A DNA stretch of 64,000 bases from the NCBI GenBank assembly GCA_949317995.1, contig OX439046.1:38414002-38478001 (forward strand). Direction: 5' to 3'. The DNA comes from Acholoe squamosa. Lineage: Eukaryota > Annelida > Polychaeta > Phyllodocida > Polynoidae. How positions within the stretch are numbered: the first letter of the stretch is position 1; each line of letters begins with the position of its first letter. The notes beneath the pieces were generated by a model that was not told the origin of the DNA, ran no database searches, and worked only from the letters and a program-made list of their open reading frames with translations. The translations under genes were made by a program, and so were the position numbers. Positions 42,551 to 55,543 of the stretch are shown in pieces.

Positions 42551-44480
42551 CAGTGGAATATGGATGCCCCATAGGCTTAACATAGGAGCTCAGTATCTCA
42601 CACCCCTATGAGATAACCCTAGCCCGTATCTCACGGCCAGTAAAAGCACTCAAAATGATCATAAAACAGATAAATAATCATCTTTTTATTTCATTTTAAA
42701 TGGATTTTGAATATTTCTGACTAAGATAACATGAAATGAATACGAAGGTTCACTTGTAGTGGGAATGACTAAGGGTTATCTCACACGGCTACACTTCGTC
42801 AGATAATCCTTAGTCATTCCCACTACGAGTGAACCTTTGTCTGTTTCTTTGTGCTACCTGGATCTTTGCCAGCAGTTTATGTACAGATGTGTGCACGGTT
42901 ACTATAGAACACCTAGGGAGTGCCCACCCTTGTGGGACTGTTCTTAACTTTAGTATCAAAGCCCGCCTACAGGGCCTTGAGACTGTTACAGTGTAAGAAT
43001 AATTGTAGAACAAACCCAACTTGGTTTCAGGTAGGCCCACTCATCACAGCTTGGCATGGGCCCATCACTGGCTATATAACTTAAAAAGAGGCATCCTCAA
43101 TTACTCAGGTATACAAGTTAAAGTTGGTATATCTGCTAAAAAGACAGAGTTGAAATTTTTTGGAAACATGTCTAAAAAGTTTCTAAATGCTCATCTCTTG
43201 TGCTATGTATATATTGTTCCAATCACTGCTAGCCCATAGTGGCTCAAAATGAAGTGCCACTATGGGCTCATTACATTTCACTGGTTGGCCCTTGACATTT
43301 TTGCTCAACACAGTACCACCTGTTGGCCAGTCTGACAGGCTTTTAGTAGTGTTTAGTACACCTTGGAAATTAGTACTGACTATTCATCCACAGCACGCAG
43401 GCTCCCTCTTATAGGAAATCAGACACACCTGATTTATTACTAGGATTGGAATACATACAGGACATAGGTTTCTTTGTTTTGGAGCAGAAATATTTCATGT
43501 AATCATTAACTCGGAAAGCCGAGTTTTAAGAGACAGGTAGGGGCTGGGGAAATTTTTAAGACAGGAAGTGGGTATTTCTGAGAAGAGGTGGTTGAGTTTA
43601 CCCTCAAATTACATCAAATATGAGATGAAATGAAACCTGTCATGTGATAGTGTATATGTTCAAGGTCATGGAGGTGTAATATTTACCTCTTATAAGATTA
43701 TAATCTTTGTAAAATTTAGGTTTGAAAAAAAGTAGGTCACCTGAAGTCCAACTTAGACGCTTGGTGCACTCAATGCTTTTCTATGGGGGTGACATTTTGG
43801 GTGACAGGTTTTCCCGCCCTTTTCAGCAGGATGGTGTTCTCATTGTTCATTATTAACCCAAAAGGGTTATTAGAGCCAGGTAAAAACTAGGTCATTTTCA
43901 GTGCCTACTTCCGGTTGAAAAAACAAACAGACAAACCAATTTTTTTTTGGCAAAACATGGGTAAAATCAAACATTTGTTTTATAATCTTGCTAATACAAC
44001 AATAGTTAAATATGTTAGACTTACCTTAATAGAGAGATTGTATTCTTATGTGCAGCAGATTAGCTAGAATCTTTATAGAAACAGGTAAGGGTAGGGGTGC
44101 ATAATCCTCTATTGCAGTTAAGATGGTTGCTTTTACAATGCTTAAGGCCCCATAGGAGGTGCGAATAATCAACATTTTCCGCGTTTTTGGACTGATGTGG
44201 TGCAGACTATTGCATTTTGGGTAAAAAAATTGATGCGACGTTGATGAATTTGCCGTCATTCGATCTGTCCGCGCGTCTTTATTGTCGTAAAAGTCGTCGT
44301 TACTATTTTTTTTTTCAATTATTCACTGTTATAATATAGAAATATGATAAAGAATGGACAAAGGATATGATTTGAATCGATATGTATTATTAAAAAGATA
44401 AAATAAATAGGTGTTCGCCCTGTTGTTAATTCGCATCACAAAGCCGTGGTCGTGCAAATTGACCCAATAACCATGGAAAT
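42551..44480. other. gene-free stretch with one hairpin
   Basis: Contains an inverted pair: AAGGTTCACTTGTAGTGGGA at 42744 and TCCCACTACGAGTGAACCTT at 42818-42837, with arms of about 35 bp (ATGACTAAGGGTTATCT against AGATAATCCTTAGTCAT). The rest is unremarkable. Confidence 0.5.
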
Positions 44481-44487
44481 TGGCTCG

Positions 44488-44523
44488 GGCATGCGCAGAT
44501 AGAACCAAAATCCAAAATGGCGG
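44488..44523 (+). promoter_or_regulatory. candidate promoter of the ZER1-like gene (NRF1 + YY1)
   Basis: GGCATGCGCA (NRF1-type) at 44488-44497 and CAAAATGGCGG (YY1-type) at 44513-44523 lie 16 bp apart, an arrangement typical of TATA-less metazoan housekeeping promoters. The first coding exon of the ZER1-like gene begins about 1 kb downstream behind a splice acceptor, so a 5' non-coding exon starting here is likely. The ATG inside the YY1 site opens a 46-codon frame without recognisable features. Confidence 0.5.
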
Positions 44524-45575
44524 ACGAGACGGTCGACTCACGGTGCAATGCAAACTGCTGGATTATAACAAAATGGAGGAGAATTACACTGTCTCATGCG
44601 TTTTTATGGTTAATATGGATCATTATTCAAGACCTGCTGGTATTGTGCAATGCTTAATTCGCCAAGAGAGGAGTTATTCGCCAATGAAACATACGAGCGA
44701 TAATGGATGCATTCTCCATAGGCTTAACCATTGACAGTGATAAGGCTCAAAGAAAACATGAGGTTAGTATCAGAAGGGGCCTAAAAGAGATTAAGTGCCC
44801 TTTTGGGTTACTTGCATTGCAAAATGCTGTCCTATATTTTAGTAGGGGGGAACTGAGGTGTTTCCAGCTAAGGAACAATGGGAGATGAATATGCCATACC
44901 ATAGTGTTTTCTTCTTGGTTGGTTCCAATTTGAAAGTAGCAGTATATAACTCTGCATAACAGCATTATTCTGACACTCAATATGAAATGAATATAGTAAA
45001 AGATATGATATAGTGTAGGCAAAAGATTTTCTGATTCTTGGTCCACCTACGTTAAGTACATCCAGTATCCCCTCTGCTAAAATATGAGCCAGCTGCAACA
45101 GTCTAGTTCACTCATAACTCACCAGGAGGCACCACCTCTATAGAACAGTGCTGACGTCACCTACATCCTGTTACCTAATTCAGATCATTATTTAGCAGGG
45201 GAGACAGGTGTTTTTCATGAACGGGCACATTTATAACACTCATGTAGTTAAAGGGAAATGGGGTGGAGGGACAGACAAGATGCAAGAAGTATTTCTTAGA
45301 ATCAACAATGGACATGGGACTAGGGAAATAATCATATACCTATGATCCCATAAAATTGCAATGCATGCAATTTAAATCACATTCATACAAAAAAAAACGC
45401 TCTTTTCCAAGTTACCAGCGATTGTTATTGCTTCAGCACTTATTAGATATTTTAGCACCTGGCTTAGAATGTTGTCTACTTTGTGATTGAAGAGAACCCC
45501 CAAATTTCATACTGTTATAGCGGACATGCCCACTTTAACCGATGGTCAATATACATTGTTCTAATCTCTACTGCA
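44524..45575 (+). other. probable 5' UTR exon and intron 1 of the ZER1-like gene
   Basis: No protein signature. The donor of the putative first exon was not determined. Confidence 0.35.
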
Positions 45576-46478
45576 GGTGGTGACAATGCCAAGACTGATA
45601 TAAATGTGATGCCATACTAGTGGAGCCATGTGTACTCCAGAGGAGAACCACCCAGACTCCCTTCTAGATATCTGTCTGGGCTTCTGTGCCGCTCACCTGG
45701 AGGCATGGTGTGTGCGTAATCCATCCTCTGGACTGCACTCACTTCGACCAGGCTTAACACTGCCGGCTGAGATATGCGAGTCACTCATCCATGCTGCAGT
45801 GGAAGGTGGACATGATACGAGCGACTCCTTCTTCCACGTGTTCCGGGAGACCCAAACCACACACCTGAAGCGTGTGTGTGTGCGTGGGTCAGGGGTTACA
45901 GACCGGTCACTTGGATGGTTATTGGCACACAACCCAATGGAGTTAGACATTTCAAGGTGTCCGCTTCTAACAAGGGCCACAAGGGGACACATCAGTAAGC
46001 ATGGACAGCGTCTCCAGGCTTTGTTTGTAGGTGACTCGGCACATGTCTGCCTTAGTGATGACGATGAAACTGATGAAGAGGAAGATATAAGTGATATTGG
46101 TGAAGATGTGAGACCCAGTCTCCATCTTGTAGACACTGAGAGCATGTCATTAGATACAAAGCTGCCTGCTCCGCCCCCTGGTGGGGATGGACAGAAGTTG
46201 CCTGAAGAGCCTTTCATGGCCTGCCCAAATTTGCGTGCATTTAGTGCGCATGGGCTGGCAGGAGGTGTGCGGCGGGGTGAGGCAGTGAGCCTGACACGTC
46301 TCCTATCACCCTTCTTCTCACTTACCTATCTGGACTTGTCATCCTGCCTGTCAGCAAGGGTGTCAGATATGCGATGTATTACGCAATTCAAACACCTTGT
46401 GACTCTAATATTATATGAGGTTCCTCTCGGAGACGTAACTCTGGCTATTCAGCACATTATGGCACTAAAGGCTTTAAG
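45576..46478 (+). CDS. ZER1: ZER1-like gene, first coding exon
   Basis: Acceptor CTCTACTGCAG ends at 45575. The start ATG at 45628 has G at -3 and an in-frame TGA upstream (45607-45609), so the N-terminus is fixed. Residues 11-27 (SLLDICLGFCAAHLEAW) form the BC-box and LPAEIC (45-50) the CUL2-box-like part. An acidic loop, DDDETDEEEDISDIGED (144-160), is absent from human ZER1 as I recall it. LRRs begin at 200 (CPNLRAFSAHGL) and include LTYLDLSSC. The donor is AAG/GTGAGA. Confidence 0.88.
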
Positions 46479-49400
46479 GTGAGAGCTGTGGGACAAATTC
46501 ATGTATTAATTATTATTCATCAGATAGCATATATGATCGGTTGGCAATGCTGTCTGTTATAAGTATAAGTTTACAAAATGCATTGCATAATGGAACTAGC
46601 TTTAATGGATGATTAGAGTACCTAGTGTATGGGTGCAGCTTGTGTGTAAGATGGACCCTGAGTACAGAGACATCGTACAAGCCGCGATAATCCTCAGACT
46701 GGTGTATATTCTGTGGCATAAAGTACTAGGGTTATCATTATATCGTTTGGGTCTTGCAGAGTACTTGATATAGGTCATGGCAGGGATGGACCCGTGAAAT
46801 ATGAAGAACCAGAGCAGCAACTTGCACAACTGGTATCCGGTCTCCCACTCCTTACCCGACTCGACATCTCAGGCACCAACCTAGCTGGATCTGAAGCAAT
46901 ACGCCACAGCACTACACATTTCAACCAGTAAGTATTTAAGTGTGCTGAAGGGGAATGGAGGAATCTAGTTGTTTGAATGTTTTACAATTAGATGTACCTT
47001 ACTAAAGTTATTTCTTGTTAAGGTGACATTGTTAGTATAGTGGAAGAATGGAACATCAATAGGCCTTTGGCTTATCCCTATGGATTTTGCAGAAAAGAGG
47101 ACGAAGATGGGAACCATGAGACAAGCATCCCTGGGTTAGAGGGCCGTTACTTTGACTTCCTTGGGCTTCTGGGATGTTCTTACGATGCCTGCATGAGAGA
47201 TAACATACCAGCCAGACAGGTTGGTTGAGCGTTGGATGCATACATGAATACATATATTTCGAGGCACTCTACTGGAATTTTATCCATAAGAATGTTATAT
47301 TTTGATTTAGAAATTAAGGGACAACCCAGGAATTTTAGCCCGAGATTACCATAGGACCCTGAATCTATGAGTGGGAAAAAATGATGTTACGTACATGTAT
47401 ATCACTCACACCAGATGGCACTGCTGGTCCACACTTGTAATGCTTGTCCTGTAATACTTGAATTCTCCAATAGGGTCTAATGTCCATTTTATTTTTCATT
47501 ACACGGGAATATAGTCTGAGATTGGTATATCTCTGAATCTATACATGCAAACTCTTCAGTTCTCTGAGCACTGTCAGTTTAATCAACACACATATGTGAA
47601 ACAGGTGACAGGCCATGCATCGGAGGCACAGGTGCTGTTGTCCATCCAGACCTATGTCGATAAGTCTGAGCTACTCGTGCAGTCACTCAACCACCTCTTC
47701 CAGATATTCCGCTTCTCTGCCTGCACCGACCAGCGTACAGCTCTACAGGTACATGGGGCTTATAAACATACCAGTAGTCATAACATGTAAAGCCAATATA
47801 TGTTTCCTGTACAAGGGGTAGGATTTCTCAGACCCATGAGGGATGCAGGTCAAAACATACAAAACATTTTCTTTATGAAAACCTTAAATCTTGTGGCAGA
47901 CTACCATCTTTCCAATAGATGCTGTCAGGAAAGGTTAATGGCAAATGTTGGGTCGTCTTGGATTCATATATGCATGTTTCTTCTCGGTGTAGGCAATCCT
48001 TGCAGCAATGAAAAGGCATCCATTCGATAAACACATACAGATATCAGGGAGGTGAGTTATTATTCTTTTCAATTCCTAAATTTTAAATCTGTTTCAACCT
48101 CAATTTGCATTTTGTTAACCAGGAAGTAATGTCTCTGTCATGTTTGTAAAATTACCATAATGCCTCACATACAGGGTTCATCCCGCGTATAAGGCACACC
48201 CTGAACTCATGCCTGAGTTATTAAGTGTAGGCATATTTTGGGCAGTTTGATACTGTTGTATGGTAAAGAATTCTCGCGTCTATGATGCCCCCTTAACTTT
48301 GGCTGGTTCTATAAGGTGCACTATATAAGTGGTACATCCTTACATGTAGGCTGCGCCATATACGCAGGGTATTACATCCTTGCATGTAGGCTGCGCCATA
48401 TACGCAGGGTATAACATCCTTGCATGTAGGCTGCGCCATATACGTGGGGTATTACATCCTTACATGTAGGCTGCACCATATACACGGGGTATTACATCCT
48501 TGCATGTAGGCTGCGCCATATACGCGGGGTATAACATCCTTGCATGTAGGCTGCACCATATAAGCGGGGTATTACATCCTTACATGTAGGCTGCACCATA
48601 TACGCAGAGTATTACCACCTTACATGTAGTCTGCGCCATATACGCGGGGTATTACCACCTTGCATGTAGGCTGCGCAATATACGCTGGGTATTACCACCT
48701 TGCATGTAGGCTGCGCCATATATGCAGGGTATTACCACCTTGCATGTAGGCTGCACCATATACGCGGGGTATTACCACCTTACATGTAGGCTGCGCCATA
48801 TACGCGGGGTATTACCACCTTGCATGTAGGCTGCGCAATATACGCTGGGTATTACCACCTTGCATGTAGGCTGCGCCATATATGCAGGGTATTACCACCT
48901 TGCATGTAGGCTGCGCAATATACGCTGGGTATTACCACCTTGCATGTAGGCTGCGCCATATATGCAGGGTATTACCACCTTGCATGTAGGCTGCACCATA
49001 TACGCGGGGTATTACCACCTTGCATGTAGGCTGCACCATATACGCTGGGTATTACCACCTTACATGTAGGCTGCACCATATACGCTGGGTATTACCACCT
49101 TGCATGTAGGCTGCGCCATATATGAGGGGTATTACCTTAAGATATTATCAACCTTCCTTAGCTTTTACATATTGTAAAAGAAACGTTTACTTCATCATCA
49201 AATGTAAATAGCACATTCATTTTCTTATGATATCAGGCAGGAACTAGATTCCCATTGTATACTTATGTATACCTAGTAGAACACCAGCTATTTTAGGCCA
49301 CACCCAAAAAAATAAGTTGGTCTACGGATTTGGGTTTTGAAAAAATGGTTCGAGCGAACGGATTCCTTGCTGGAAAAGTGAGGCGAGCGAAAAAAAAAAA

Positions 49401-52400
49401 AATTTAAAATTTTTTTTGCCAACATCACAAAGAGAAGACTTGTAGAAAATGAAGCGAGCGAAATCCATAGACGAGATTTTTTTCAAAGAAAAAAAAAATT
49501 TGTATTTCCGAAAATATGGAGAGGGAAATCCGTAGACCAACTTATTTTTTTGGTGTGGCCTTATCATTAAATTTGTAGCATCAAATGAAAGTATTTTGCA
49601 TGATCAATGTAGAAAGTATGCACGACATATTGTAACAGTAAATGCCTATCAATCATAAAGGACATGAAAAAATCTCAGATTAGTTTATTACCTCAGTTTC
49701 CTCTGACCTTTTCAGTGCTTCGTTATTCTACATTGTTAAAGGCGATGAGAAGTACTACCTCAGCCACAAAACCAAACGGTAAGTTTGTGACATCATGGGC
49801 AATATGTTAGCTGAACTGTTCAACTCCTACAAACTGTTGATTATAGATGGAACTAGGTTATGTCGCGTGCATCGGTATCTACACATAGGAGAGCATGTAT
49901 ACTTGTATTCAAATATGAGCAGAATCCTGGGCAGAATAAAGCAGTAAAAACGGTTGACAACATCAAGGTTAAATGGAACCCATGTGCACAAGTATCCCAG
50001 TGAGCCTCACCTTTTGTAAATTTTTAAGTTTAGGATTGTGGGAATAGCTTTCTTGAAACGACTGGGAGCTAGATATAGGTCATAAAGTGTTATGTATTAT
50101 TTACTTTGCTCTCTTGACCAGGAGAACCATTTCAGCGATACTGGATGGTATGGATTACCACACCGATGAAGCCACGGTAAGATCTGTGTTCTAAGAGATC
50201 GGTATGGATAAATAAAAGGGTAGGAATAGGTGACATTGAATCCCTCAATGAGATTAATTCACGAAAATACCTATTGGCTCAAGATTTTACCCTGTTTCAA
50301 TTGCCTTTTCAGATGATGCGGAATGGATGTCTGACGTTATGTCACTTCAAAATCCCACGTGATGTGGTAAGCTAAATAGGTTACAGTTTTTATCGGAGAC
50401 GGTTTGTTATGAATAACCTTTCTTAATTACCAAATCAGGTCTTTAGTAGTCATAACATAGGCCAGCTCCCATTATAGGTTACACTCAAATACAGCTCATT
50501 TGCATAATATTTGGGTGTTCCGCAGTGAATTATTGCTGTGCTGTGCTATTCTCATGGCAAACCGGGTCCTATTCTGATGGGAAACTGTGGCTTGTTTATG
50601 GGTATGGACCAATAAATTTGACATGGTGACATGGCCATTTCTTAAAATTGACATGTGACATGGGCCTTAGTGACATGAGGCAAAACAATTAGTGACATGA
50701 CATAGGTGCTTTCTTAAATTCGACATGGGACATGATAGGCTCTTAGAGGTGACATGGGACATGGGGATTTAAGTGACAAGTGCCATGACCATTTTTTAAA
50801 ATCGACATGTGAAATAGGGGACCCCCATCCACATCCACTTGTTTCATGAGGCTACATATATTATATAAGTGTAATAATTTGTTTTACCAGTTTGGTGGTT
50901 CGGGGCTTACGATTAGAAAAGAGAAAGCAAGGCAGTAATTCGAGTGTATGCCAACGGTTTTATTGCGATGACTCGGCGGCTACCCGGAAAGTAATAATAG
51001 GGCAGCTAGTGGTCTTACCTAAAGAATATACCTTACGCTCGGAGGCCTGGAGGGCCTCTAATGTAGCGGCTGAGCCCTGGTCTTTATATAGGGACCCTGG
51101 TGTTTGTCGCTAGATGTCCCATAGGCCCGGATCGGTGCTGCCATCTACCCGGAACCTTAGGAACACCCAGCGACTGGACTCACCCGCCACGCCAGACGAC
51201 ACCCGGATATATGGTACAATATGATACTTCTACATAAGTAACACAGCTTGGGGAATGTTTGTAATTTCTATCGTCTCCCCCAATTGTTTACAATTGGACA
51301 GACCCCTAATGTCTTACTTGTTACTTCAAACATCTGTCCCTCCCGCATTTAGCAAAAAAAAAAAAAAAAAAAATAGAAAAAAAAGGAGAAAAATATAGTG
51401 CTGGAAGTGACAAGTGGTCATAAGTTATTTCATACCTTCTGGATATTCCTGTATCCGTGTGGAATATATCCGTGTGAAATATACCCATGTGATTTGCTTA
51501 ATTTGGTTCCTGTAGATTCGGTCATTTCGATTATTGCTAAAAAGGGTAAGTTAACTATGGTAGATATGCTTTTTCGTTAGTACCCAGTTATTGATTTGTC
51601 CTTGCTGACTTGTATGACTGCACAGTTGTTTGAGTACCGGCGGATGGTGACGATCCTACTGCGGATGGTGGCCCCTGCTGACCAGGAGGAGTTTGTACAG
51701 CGGATCGGCATCTTCCTCCTCAACAGCCTCTCGTGTCAGGTGGATGGCAAGGACAAGCAGCTGGTTGGCGACCTTGGTGCCATCTCGGTAAGTACACAGT
51801 GACTCTCTGTGTATAGCATTTATGCACAGGCAAACAGAAAGGGACATCAGTGCAGGGTCTGGGATGATTCTTTCTACTTTCACTTAATTATTGTGTTCCC
51901 TTAGCAGGTGTCTAGTACGATAGACAGGATAGACCAGTGGCATTACCGCCATCAGTGTGGTTGAGTTGCTCATCTGAAACCCTGCTTTCTTGTAGATGGC
52001 ATAATTATGTGCCAAGTCATTACTGTAAAACCTCATGTGTAAGCCCCACCCAAGTTTAAGTCACATCCCATGGGCGTGGAAAGCAGGGGGGACATGTCCC
52101 CCCCCCCCCCACTTTTGGCCAACTCCTCAAAAGGTGAAACTAAAAGGTCAAGCAAAGGGAGGTAAAAAATTGCAGACCCCCCCCCCTGGTCCCACCCACT
52201 CTGAAACTGCTTCCCACGCCCCTGCCATCCTGACAACGGAAAAGGCTATAATTTGTATAAGCCACTCCTGGGGCCTGAAAATCGATGGTTTACTGTGTCG
52301 TAGAGAGATAGCCTTGTACATTTGTATAAGCCGCACCCTGATTTCACCCTGACATCATTTCTCATATGGACTGAATGTTACTCTCTCCCATTAGGGGACG

Positions 52401-55400
52401 TTGAGGGGAGAGTGAATTTAATCATGCAGTGTTGTAGTTAAGTGTACTGGTAGTCATTTTTCAATAGCAGTCTTTACTTGTCTGTATTTCAGACCATGTT
52501 AAAGATCATACAGCACAAGTTGGAGCACGGGCAGTGTGACGAGGTGATGGAGATAGCCTGGAGCACTATGTGGAACGTCACAGGTGAGACACACGTTTTG
52601 GGCACAACCATATCTTACCCTATCAATTTAAGAAGCAAGCTTTGTCATATGGCTGTTATTGAAAATAGGCATAGTCCAGTAAGGTTTGCTCTTCAAATCA
52701 GTTTTGTTCAGATGGTAACAAGCTGTTGAGGTGATTTTCAAACCCTCCCCTCATATGATGATATATCCCAATAACATCTTCTAGGGTATCCATAGGTATT
52801 ATGTCCCAATGGGCCCCTAAAGCAAGAAGGTTGCTGGGGTGTGAGAAGCCTTACGGTCTAAAGCCCTGACACCTGTCCCTCACCGAGTAACCCTTGGTCT
52901 TGGATTAAGCAGAACCACGTACGGAAAGATGTCAGTTTAGTGCAACCTTATTCTTTTTTCCCCCCGGAATGTCAACCTGAATTGTGGACACCTGTCGTGT
53001 TCTTACCCCTAAAGGGTCTTATGACAGCTGAGGACGATATATCACACAGCACGTTACCACTCCGTTATCACATGCTACATGGTGAAGTTTTATGACAGCT
53101 GAGGACGATAGACAGTAACAGACAGCACGTTACCACTCCGTTATCACATGCTACATGGTGAAGTTTTATGACAGCTGAGGACGATAGTAACAGACAGCAC
53201 GTTACCACTCCGTTATCACATGCTACATGGTGAAGTTTTATGACAGCTGAGGACAATAGACAGTAACAGACAGCACGTTACCACTCTGTTATCACATGCT
53301 ACATGGTGAAGTTTTATGACAGCTGAGGACGATAGACAGTAACAGACAGCACGTTACCACTCCGTTATCACATGCTACATGGTGAAGTTTTAACTTTGTT
53401 TCAGCCGCTAAGATCCTCTACTCTTGTCAGACCCTGCGGGCTTATGACGTGAAGCAACAAAAGCAGCTACTTATATGTAACTTGAGGGTGGAGATGACTG
53501 CGTGTTGAGTTTGTACTGTCATCCTAGTAGGGTCCGCTGGATATAAGATAACAAGTACAAACCTCTCTGTTTTAAAGACAAACTAGAAATGAATATGAGG
53601 TGTATTAGGATATAAATAGAACTACCGTAAAAGTTATAATATTGTCCAGCGGATGTCTGCATAGGATGATGCCCCCTGGCTCCTCAACCACCTTCAGAAC
53701 CAGTTTATTATAGTAATTGTCCGTCCATTTTGATAACATCGGGAACATTTTATCGTTTACCTGTTGTGGCCATTACCCTTGTTGGTGACTTGAATAGATT
53801 TCAAACCTTCGGGCATAATTTGCTTTGGTGCAGATTTCGATGTAGACATCGTTCTCACAACTGCTCAGTGAAAAAGGGTTCATAGGTGTAGTCTTTTTTA
53901 GAGAGCATAACATCGAAGATCTATATATTTTTATCTTGTTGACATATAAACCAAGTGATAATTGATCGTACTAACATTCAGGACACTATTTGATTGGGGC
54001 TGTAGCCTGTAGATGACATGAAGGAATTTTACAAGACGCAGTGTTCTCACCATGTATACGCATGTGCACAACGTTAACAGTAGCAGCAGATGCTAACAAT
54101 TCACTAATCATCAAGCTGAATTCAGATGAAAATTATGATTGATTTACTCTAACTGTTAATTAACTTGGAGATTATCTTAAGCAATTTTTGATTTTGCATA
54201 CTCTTTTGAGTGTTTTGACTTGACATGATATGTATCGAACAAAGAATTTTAATTTTGAAATATTAATTCCCATTTTCCAATATCCATATTGGAATGTTAG
54301 TATATGAGATGCAGAGGCTAACTTTTAACATGCAAAATTTTAATGCATGTAAGAGGAGTCTACCTGTTGTCCATACCTAAAGTCAGAGCTGATTCACTTA
54401 CTGACTTCATTACTGGTGCATAGGGATTCTGGGATTGTGATGTTAATGCAATTGTGTTTGCAGAAAGTATTGCCGGTACCCTTCCCAGAAGTCCTTGCTG
54501 CCGGCAATGGTTGGCCAGGTATTGATAGCAGACCAACTTGGACGTAGATAGAAGTAGACAGGAGATAGAAGTACCGGTAGTCATAATTAACCTAAGGTAA
54601 CATTAACTGCTGTCTTAACATGTGGGTGGCCAAGGATCTAAGTAGGGCAAACAGACAGGTCAGATACAACAGTTGTATACATTTGGGATGAGTGCCTGAT
54701 ATTGATGAGTATACTGTTCCAGATGAGACTGCCGTGAACTGTGAGAGGTTCATAGAGGAGGCGGGTATGGAGCTGTTCTTGCAGTGCCTTCAGGTAAGCC
54801 GCAGATGTTCAACATTCATCCTTTGTCCAAACTACCCATGCATGACCATGGTCCATCCATCTGTATATAAAGATAGTACTGAAGAAATTGTAGAGATTCG
54901 CATGCGTGGCTAGATTAAGGGGTGCATCCACTGCCGACGGATGGACCATTCGTCGGTTTCATCCGTATCATTTATAATTGATTTCTATGGAGAAAAATAC
55001 GGATGAAGGGAGACGGATGGTCCATCTGTCGCAGTGGATGCACCCCTTTAGATAGATAGATAGAGAGACAGACAGAGAGACAGACAGAGAGACAGACAGA
55101 GGCAGACAGAGAGAGAGACAGACAGACAGACTGAGAGACAGACAGACTGAGAGACAGACAGACAGACTGAGAGACAGACAGACAGACTGAGAGACAGACA
55201 GACAGACTGAGAGAAACAGACAGACAGACAGACTGAGAGAGAGAGACAGACTGAGAGAGAGAGACAGACTGAGAGACAGACAGACTGAGAGACAGAGACA
55301 GACTGAGAGACAGAGACAGACTGAGAGACAGACAGACTGAGAGACAGAGACAGACTGAGAGACAGAGACAGACTGAGACCGAGACAGACTGAGACCGAGA

Positions 55401-55507
55401 CAGACTGAGAGACAGAGACAGACTGAGAGACAGAGACAGACAGACAGATACAGAGACAGAGACAGACAGAGAGACAGAGACAGACAGAGAGACAGGGACT
55501 GAGAGAG

Positions 55508-55543
<36 letters not shown>

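Noticed and set aside
48333..49136. Regular 40-bp repeats that might suggest a CRISPR array
   Set aside because: Units are contiguous without unique spacers, in an intron of an animal gene; it is a minisatellite.
53393..53510. Possible exon after TTTGTTTCAG near 53404
   Set aside because: The ZER1 protein joins exon 10 to exon 11 in phase (N-V-T to D-E-T) with no missing residues, and the frame here stops quickly.
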